From Clostridia bacterium (GTDB lineage: Bacteria > Bacillota > Clostridia > Oscillospirales > RGIG7773): DNA of 11,165 nucleotides. Made by a program: the position numbers and the translations under genes. Below are positions 6,634 through 11,165 of the stretch, one piece after another. The notes below the pieces were generated by a model. The model saw only the letters and a program-made list of their open reading frames with translations. It did no database searches and was not told where the DNA came from. How positions within the stretch are numbered: position 1 is the stretch's first letter; every line of letters begins with the position of its first letter. The DNA lies in contig JAFZHO010000044.1 in the NCBI GenBank assembly GCA_017554835.1, positions 1-11,165 of the forward strand, in the 5' to 3' direction.

Positions 6634-7353
6634 AGATTTGACGGCAGAAAAAACGACGAAATGCGTAAAGTTAATATTACAACAGGTTATATAAAACATC
6701 CTGAGGGATCCGTTTTGATTGAATTCGGAGATACCAAGGTTATCTGCAATGCCACCGTTGAGGAAAAGGTTCCTCCCCACGTAAAAGATACGGGAAAGGG
6801 CTGGGTAACTGCAGAATATTCTATGCTTCCAAGAGCAACGGGAACAAGAAATCAAAGAGATATTTCAAAGCTTAAAATATCTCCGAGAAGCGCCGAAATT
6901 CAGCGACTTGTCGGAAGGTCTCTTCGTGGCGTTTGCGATATGGAGAAACTTGGCGAGAGAAGCATTATCGTTGACTGCGACGTTATTCAGGCAGACGGGG
7001 GAACAAGAACCGCTTCCATAACCGGTGGATACGTTGCGTTATATCTTGCTTGTCAGAAACTTGTTGATGCTAAAATTATAAAAGAAAACCCCGTAAAATG
7101 CGGTGTTTGCGCCGTTAGCGTGGGTATATATAATGATGAGGTTATAACTGATTTGTGCTACGTTGAAGATAGCAACGCCCAGGTTGATTTGAATGCGGTT
7201 ATGACCGAGGATGGAAATTTCGTTGAAATTCAGGGAACAGGCGAGGGCAGAACATTTTCAGAGGAAGAACTTCTTAAAATGCTTTCAAATGCGAAAAAGG
7301 CCTGCGGTGAACTTACCATGCTTCAGAAAGAAGCAATTTCCAAGGGGATATAA
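6631..7353 (+). CDS. rph: Ribonuclease PH
   Basis: This 240-residue protein is a complete RNase PH, a hexameric phosphate-dependent exonuclease that trims the 3' ends of tRNA precursors and some rRNA. The start MRFDGRKNDEMR is typical. The core carries ATGTRNQRD, EIQRLVGRSLRG, LGERSI, DCDVIQADGGTRTASITGG and, near the end, EDSNAQVDLNAVMTEDG with EIQGTGEG. R86, which binds phosphate in the studied enzymes, is present, although the residues around it read PRS in place of the commoner GRT. I start the gene at ATG 6631; a longer form from GTG 6622 would add three residues. It lies 12 nt after ftsY. The partner rdgB follows after two bases, an adjacency also known in Bacillus (rph-ysnA). Confidence 0.96.
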   Translation: MRFDGRKNDEMRKVNITTGYIKHPEGSVLIEFGDTKVICNATVEEKVPPHVKDTGKGWVTAEYSMLPRATGTRNQRDISKLKISPRSAEIQRLVGRSLRGVCDMEKLGERSIIVDCDVIQADGGTRTASITGGYVALYLACQKLVDAKIIKENPVKCGVCAVSVGIYNDEVITDLCYVEDSNAQVDLNAVMTEDGNFVEIQGTGEGRTFSEEELLKMLSNAKKACGELTMLQKEAISKGI

Positions 7354-7355
7354 TT

Positions 7356-7958
7356 ATGAAAAAAATTGTTGCAGCGACCAATAATAAGGGGAAATTAAAG
7401 GAATTTCGTGAACTTCTCAAAGATTTACCCGTTGAGATTTTGTCTTTATCTGAGATGGGTCTCGATATGGAAATAGAAGAGGACGGAAAAACCCTTGAAG
7501 ACAATGCAAAAATAAAATCCGTTGCCGTTTTTAAAGCAACGGGGCTTTGCGCAATCGGGGATGATTCGGGGCTTTGCGTTGATGCTCTTGACGGAATGCC
7601 GGGAGTTTATTCTGCTCGTTTTGCAGGAGAAAACGCATCTGATAAGGATAGAAATACCCTTCTTCTAAAGAAAATGGAAGAGGTTAAAGAGCAGGATAGA
7701 GGAGCAAAATTTGTTTCTGCAATTTCCTGGACTACGGAAGAAGGCGAGACCTATGTTGTCCGTGGTGAATGCAAGGGAGAAATCCTTTTTGAGCCAAAGG
7801 GAGAAAACGGATTTGGATATGATCCTCTTTTCTACGTAGAGGAGTTTGATAAAACTTTTGGCGAAATGACAGATAACGAAAAAAATCAGATAAGCCATAG
7901 AGCTATGGCAATGGCGAAATTTAAAAAAGAATTTGAGAAATATTCAGAGGTGGAATAA
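7356..7958 (+). CDS. rdgB: XTP/dITP pyrophosphatase (RdgB/HAM1 family)
   Basis: This 200-residue protein belongs to the Ham1/RdgB family, which hydrolyses deaminated purine triphosphates (XTP, ITP, dITP) to monophosphates plus pyrophosphate and so keeps them out of DNA and RNA. Family motifs are all present: TNNKGK near the start with T8, N10 and K13, the metal-binding DDSGL (69-73) followed by VDALDGMPGVYSARFAG, the substrate-pocket FGYDPLF (153-159), and SHR (180-182) near the end. Length is normal. AAGGGG at 7342-7347, inside the end of rph, serves as ribosome site, implying coupled translation. The stop shares one base with the yhbY start (TAATG). Confidence 0.96.
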   Translation: MKKIVAATNNKGKLKEFRELLKDLPVEILSLSEMGLDMEIEEDGKTLEDNAKIKSVAVFKATGLCAIGDDSGLCVDALDGMPGVYSARFAGENASDKDRNTLLLKKMEEVKEQDRGAKFVSAISWTTEEGETYVVRGECKGEILFEPKGENGFGYDPLFYVEEFDKTFGEMTDNEKNQISHRAMAMAKFKKEFEKYSEVE

Positions 7959-8260
7959 TGCTAACAAGTAAACAAAGAGCAAAACTTAGAAAACTTGCCC
8001 ACGATATTGAGACCCTTATCCAGATTGGAAAAGGGGGAGTTACTCCGGGAGTAGTTGAGCAGGTGAGAGAAACTCTTAATAATAAAGAATTAGTTAAAGG
8101 AAAAGTCCTTGAAAATAGTCTTTTGGATGCGAAAGAAGCCGCTTTTGAACTTGCAGATAAAATAAATTGCGACGTTGTTTTTACCATTGGTTCAAAGTTT
8201 GTTTTATTCAAGGTTTCTGATGATAAAGATAAAAGAAAGATTTTTTTGGATAGACTATGA
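7958..8260 (+). CDS. yhbY: YhbY-family ribosome-associated RNA-binding protein
   Basis: This 100-residue protein is a single CRS1/YhbY (CRM) domain, corresponding to YqeI of Bacillus subtilis and YhbY of Escherichia coli. The family binds pre-50S ribosomal particles and is thought to help large-subunit assembly. The signature IGKGGVT lies at 23-29 after the basic LTSKQRAKLRKLAH helix. KGKVLENSLLDAKEAAFELADKI and the closing strand GSKFVLFKVS match the rest of the domain. A GAGG site at 7947-7950 sits just inside the end of rdgB. The stop overlaps the next ATG as ATGA. Its place before nadD, yqeK and rsfS is the order known from Firmicutes, linking ribosome assembly factors at both ends of the block. 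Confidence 0.95.
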   Translation: MLTSKQRAKLRKLAHDIETLIQIGKGGVTPGVVEQVRETLNNKELVKGKVLENSLLDAKEAAFELADKINCDVVFTIGSKFVLFKVSDDKDKRKIFLDRL

Positions 8261-9420
8261 GAGAAAAAATAGGTATTTTCGGGGGAACATTTGACCCTGT
8301 TCATAAAGGCCATATTAACGGCGCTTTATGCTTTAAAAACGAGCTTGGACTTGATAAAGTTCTCGTTATTCCTACCTTTACCCCACCCCATAAAAGAAGT
8401 GGTTCCAAAACGACGGAAAGTCAGCGTTTTGAGATGACAAAACTTGCTTTTGAAGGTAAGGATGGGTTTGAGGTATCTGATATTGAAATAAAAAAAGGTG
8501 GTATAAGTTATACTGCCGATACCATTGAACTTTTAAAGGGAAAATATAAAAACGCAGATTTTTATCTATATACGGGAACTGATATGTTTTTATGTATAGA
8601 CAAATGGTATAATTTCAGATATATTCTTGATAACGTTATTCTCGTTTGTGCTTTGAGAGAAGAAGATCCGAAAAACGAAATTCTTCTTTTTAAAGAAAAA
8701 CTTGAAAAACTTTATAATTCTAAGATAATTATTCTTGATAATAGTATTTTTGATATAAGCTCAACCAAAATAAGAGCAGATATAACCTGCAAAAAAGACG
8801 TTTCGGAATATTTAAGTTTCGAGGTTGAAAATTATATTAAAGAAAAGGGCCTTTATGAAAAACAGTATATCGACGTTGTGAAAACTATGCAGTCGGGTCA
8901 TCGGCTTTCCCATAGTTTGAGCGTTGAAAAAGAGGCGGTGCGCCTTGCAAAAATTCATGGCGTTGATGCCGAAAAAGCATCAATAGCAGGGATTTTGCAT
9001 GACGTTACGAAAAAGTGGGAACCCGCCGAGCAATTGACATTATGCAGTCAATTTGGTATAATTCCTGACGAGATTCAAAAGGAAAACCATAAGCTTCTTC
9101 ACGCTTTGTCGGGCTATGTTTTTTCTAAAAATATTCTGAAAATTGAGGATGAGGAAATTCTTCAGGCAATAAGATATCATACAACGGGCCGCCCCGAAAT
9201 GAGCGATCTTGAAAAAATAATTTTCCTCGCTGATATGACGGAGCCCTTAAGAGATTTTCCAAAGGTGGATGAGCTTCGCAAGATAGTTGATATTTCTCTT
9301 TCTGAGGCGATGGCGTTTTCGCTTAAACTAAGTTTAGAGAAACTTTCGAAAGAGAACGTTCCCATCCATGAGGATACAAAAAATGCATACGATTACTATA
9401 AGGAGTTTTTAAATGGATAA
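8257..9420 (+). CDS. nadD-yqeK: Fused NadD nicotinate-nucleotide adenylyltransferase and YqeK HD hydrolase
   Basis: One 387-residue frame holds two enzymes that are separate genes in Bacillus. Residues 1 to about 200 are NadD, which joins nicotinate mononucleotide to AMP in NAD synthesis: GGTFDPVHKGH at 9-19 is the nucleotidyltransferase motif, with IPTFTPPHK, GTDMF and SSTKIR (168-173) following. Residues from about 204 to 387 are YqeK, an HD-domain protein whose studied members split Ap4A into two ADP. Likely metal ligands are H219 (RLSHS), H248-D249 (ILHDV), H282 or H278, H308 (RYHTTGRP) and D326 (LADMTEP). No stop or frameshift separates the halves. The upstream ribosome site is weak (GGA at 8248-8250), so translation probably couples to yhbY through the ATGA overlap. 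Similar fusions are known in mycoplasmas and some Clostridia. Both active sites look intact. Confidence 0.95.
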   Translation: MREKIGIFGGTFDPVHKGHINGALCFKNELGLDKVLVIPTFTPPHKRSGSKTTESQRFEMTKLAFEGKDGFEVSDIEIKKGGISYTADTIELLKGKYKNADFYLYTGTDMFLCIDKWYNFRYILDNVILVCALREEDPKNEILLFKEKLEKLYNSKIIILDNSIFDISSTKIRADITCKKDVSEYLSFEVENYIKEKGLYEKQYIDVVKTMQSGHRLSHSLSVEKEAVRLAKIHGVDAEKASIAGILHDVTKKWEPAEQLTLCSQFGIIPDEIQKENHKLLHALSGYVFSKNILKIEDEEILQAIRYHTTGRPEMSDLEKIIFLADMTEPLRDFPKVDELRKIVDISLSEAMAFSLKLSLEKLSKENVPIHEDTKNAYDYYKEFLNG

Positions 9421-9766
9421 TATAAATTTAATTCTTAAAACTGCAGTTGAAGCCCTTGAAGAAGTTAAGGGCGAGGATATCAAGGTTATAAAAATTGATG
9501 AATTAACCGTTCTTGCTGATTATTTTATAATCGCAACGGGAAATTCAACAACTCAGATCAAAGCCCTGGCAGACAGAGTCGACCAGCAGCTTTCTCTCAA
9601 AGGAATTGAGCCATATCATAGAGAAGGATTTTCAAGTGGAAGCTGGATACTTCTTGATTATAATAGCGTGGTTATTCATATATTCCACCCTGAAACAAGA
9701 GATTTCTATAATCTTGAAAAATTATGGAATGATGGCGAAGTTATAAATATTGACGATATAAAATAA
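9413..9766 (+). CDS. rsfS: Ribosome silencing factor RsfS
   Basis: This 117-residue protein is RsfS (YqeL, formerly Iojap-like), which binds uL14 on the 50S subunit and blocks joining of the 30S, slowing translation when nutrients are scarce. The family core LADYFIIATGNS is at 34-45, followed by the helix with QIKALADRVDQQL. The second half has WILLDYNSVVIHIF (78-91) and TRDFYNLEKLWND, all typical. The length is normal. The ATG lies inside the end of the fusion gene, an 8-bp overlap, and an AGGAG site at 9401-9405 stands 7 nt ahead. leuS follows 15 nt downstream. Confidence 0.96.
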   Translation: MDNINLILKTAVEALEEVKGEDIKVIKIDELTVLADYFIIATGNSTTQIKALADRVDQQLSLKGIEPYHREGFSSGSWILLDYNSVVIHIFHPETRDFYNLEKLWNDGEVINIDDIK

Positions 9767-9781
9767 AAAGAGGTAATGATA

Positions 9782-11165
9782 ATGGATTATAACTATAAAG
9801 AGATTGAGGCCAAATGGCAGAAAATATGGGCGGATGAAAAAACCTTCAAGGTAGAAAACGAATATTCAAAACCCAAATTCTATGCCCTTGTTGAGTTCCC
9901 TTATCCGTCAGGTCAGGGACTTCACGTTGGTCATCCAAGACCTTATACTGCGATGGATATTGTTGCAAGAAAAAAGAGAATGGAAGGTTATAACGTTCTT
10001 TATCCTATGGGATGGGATGCTTTTGGACTTCCTACCGAAAACTACGCAATTAAAAATAAAATCCATCCTGCAATTGTAACTGAGCAGAATATAAAGAAAT
10101 TCAAAGGTCAGCTTCAGGCACTTGGATTATCTTTCGACTGGGATAGAGAAATAAATACCACCGACCCTGAATATTATAAATGGACTCAGTGGATTTTCCT
10201 TAAACTTTTTGAAAAAGGACTTGCTTATAAAAAAGAAATGGCAGTTAACTTCTGTACTTCCTGTAAAGTTGTTCTTGCAAATGAAGAAGTTGTTGGCGGC
10301 GTTTGCGAAAGATGCGGCAGCGAAGTTATAAGAAAAGTTAAAAGCCAGTGGATGCTTAAAATAACTGAATACGCAGATAAACTTATTGAAGGCCTTTCCG
10401 AAGTTGATTATCTTGATAAAATCAAAACAATGCAGAAAAACTGGATTGGTAAATCAACGGGGGCAGAGGTTGATTTTGAAACAACCCTTGGCGATAAAAT
10501 CAAGGTTTATACAACAAGACCGGATACTCTTTTCGGGGCTACATATATGGTAATTTCCCCGGAGCATCCTTTGATTGAAAAATGGCAGGATTCTCTTTTG
10601 AATATGGATGATATCAGAGCTTATCAGGAAAAAGCTATGAAAAAATCCGATTTTGAAAGAACTGAACTTAATAAAGAAAAAACAGGGGTTAAACTTTCCG
10701 GCGTTATGGCAATAAACCCCGTTAACGGCAAAGAAATCCCCGTATTTATATCTGACTACGTTCTTGTTTCCTACGGAACAGGCGCAATTATGGCAGTTCC
10801 CGCTCATGATACCAGAGACTACGAATTTGCAAAAGCTTTTGATATTCCTATGGTCGAGGTTGTTGGCGGCGGAGATATCTCAAAAGAAGCTTATACAGAT
10901 ATCGAAAACGGTATTATGGTTAATTCCGATTTCCTTAACGGGCTTTCTGTTTCCGATGCTAAAAAGAAAATTATCGAATTTTTAACTGAAAAGAAAATTG
11001 GCGTTTCAAAAACTAACTATAAACTTCGTGACTGGGTATTTTCACGTCAGAGATATTGGGGCGAGCCAATTCCTCTTGTATACTGCGAAAAATGCGGTTG
11101 GGTGCCGATTCCCGAATCAGAACTTCCTTTGAAGCTTCCTGAGGTTGAATCCTATGAGCCAACCG
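9782..11165 (+). CDS. leuS: Leucyl-tRNA synthetase, N-terminal part (runs off the window)
   Basis: About 461 codons are open to the window end, a little over half of a normal LeuRS (about 800-870 residues). The enzyme charges tRNA-Leu with leucine. FPYPSGQGLHVGHPRPYTAMD holds the ATP-binding HIGH motif as H48-V-G-H51. A zinc knuckle has C158-x2-C161 and C175-x2-C178. The editing domain follows with TTRPDT (244-249) and GTGAIMAVPAHD (332-343), where D343 corresponds to the aspartate that positions misacylated substrate. The catalytic fold resumes at RDWVFSRQRYWGEPIP. The KMSKS loop lies beyond the window. AGAGGT at 9769-9774 is 7 nt before ATG 9782; the in-frame ATG at 9776 is too close to it. 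No T-box leader fits in the 15-nt gap after rsfS. Confidence 0.97.
   Translation, partial: MDYNYKEIEAKWQKIWADEKTFKVENEYSKPKFYALVEFPYPSGQGLHVGHPRPYTAMDIVARKKRMEGYNVLYPMGWDAFGLPTENYAIKNKIHPAIVTEQNIKKFKGQLQALGLSFDWDREINTTDPEYYKWTQWIFLKLFEKGLAYKKEMAVNFCTSCKVVLANEEVVGGVCERCGSEVIRKVKSQWMLKITEYADKLIEGLSEVDYLDKIKTMQKNWIGKSTGAEVDFETTLGDKIKVYTTRPDTLFGATYMVISPEHPLIEKWQDSLLNMDDIRAYQEKAMKKSDFERTELNKEKTGVKLSGVMAINPVNGKEIPVFISDYVLVSYGTGAIMAVPAHDTRDYEFAKAFDIPMVEVVGGGDISKEAYTDIENGIMVNSDFLNGLSVSDAKKKIIEFLTEKKIGVSKTNYKLRDWVFSRQRYWGEPIPLVYCEKCGWVPIPESELPLKLPEVESYEPT

Noticed and set aside
9970..9976. A AAA AAG slippery heptamer in leuS
   Set aside because: It is in the right phase for -1 slippage, as is a similar A-run near the end of rnc, but A-runs are common in this AT-rich DNA and no clear stimulatory stem follows; the 0 frame encodes normal LeuRS.
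1..11165. A new defence, mobile or biosynthetic system
   Set aside because: All ten genes fall in known families, mostly core housekeeping; no integrase, transposase, repeat array, toxin-antitoxin pair or phage gene is seen on either strand.

Overview
The window looks like chromosomal housekeeping DNA from a low-GC member of the Clostridia, possibly Oscillospirales/Ruminococcaceae-like. The evidence is AT-rich codon use, strong AGGTGA/GGAGG-type ribosome binding sites, Firmicute-type gene order, and a fused NadD-YqeK protein. The lineage below Clostridia is inference. All ten genes lie on the + strand and are tightly packed. I see no mobile element, CRISPR array, tRNA, rRNA or defence system.

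Region 1 (1-1051): a promoter-like segment precedes acpP (acyl carrier protein). A perfect 14-bp hairpin separates acpP from rnc (RNase III). Region 2 (1048-2070): an Elp3-like radical SAM protein without an acetyltransferase domain overlaps the end of rnc by 4 bp. Region 3 (2071-6618): a second promoter-like segment leads into smc (TTG start; chromosome condensation ATPase), followed 12 nt later by ftsY (signal-recognition-particle receptor). The acpP-rnc-smc-ftsY order is the one known from Bacillus subtilis, here with the radical SAM gene inserted and without ylxM/ffh after ftsY.

Region 4 (6631-7958): rph (RNase PH) and rdgB (XTP/dITP pyrophosphatase), two nt apart. Region 5 (7958-9766): yhbY (ribosome-associated RNA-binding protein), a nadD-yqeK fusion (NAD biosynthesis plus Ap4A hydrolase-type HD domain) and rsfS (ribosome silencing factor), all overlapping at their ends. 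This is the B. subtilis yqeI-nadD-yqeK-rsfS order. Region 6 (9782-11165): the first ~461 codons of leuS (leucyl-tRNA synthetase), running off the window.

From smc to leuS the gaps are at most 15 nt and I see no terminator, so a long co-transcribed unit is likely. It links lipid carrier supply, RNA processing, chromosome segregation, membrane targeting, nucleotide-pool cleaning, NAD synthesis and ribosome control.

I did not find a new multi-gene system. The observations most worth a second look are the hairpin directly ahead of rnc, the Elp3-like protein with an altered core motif, the NadD-YqeK fusion, and a strong codon-context rule: Asp/Asn/Tyr/His codons end in C almost whenever the next codon is Val.
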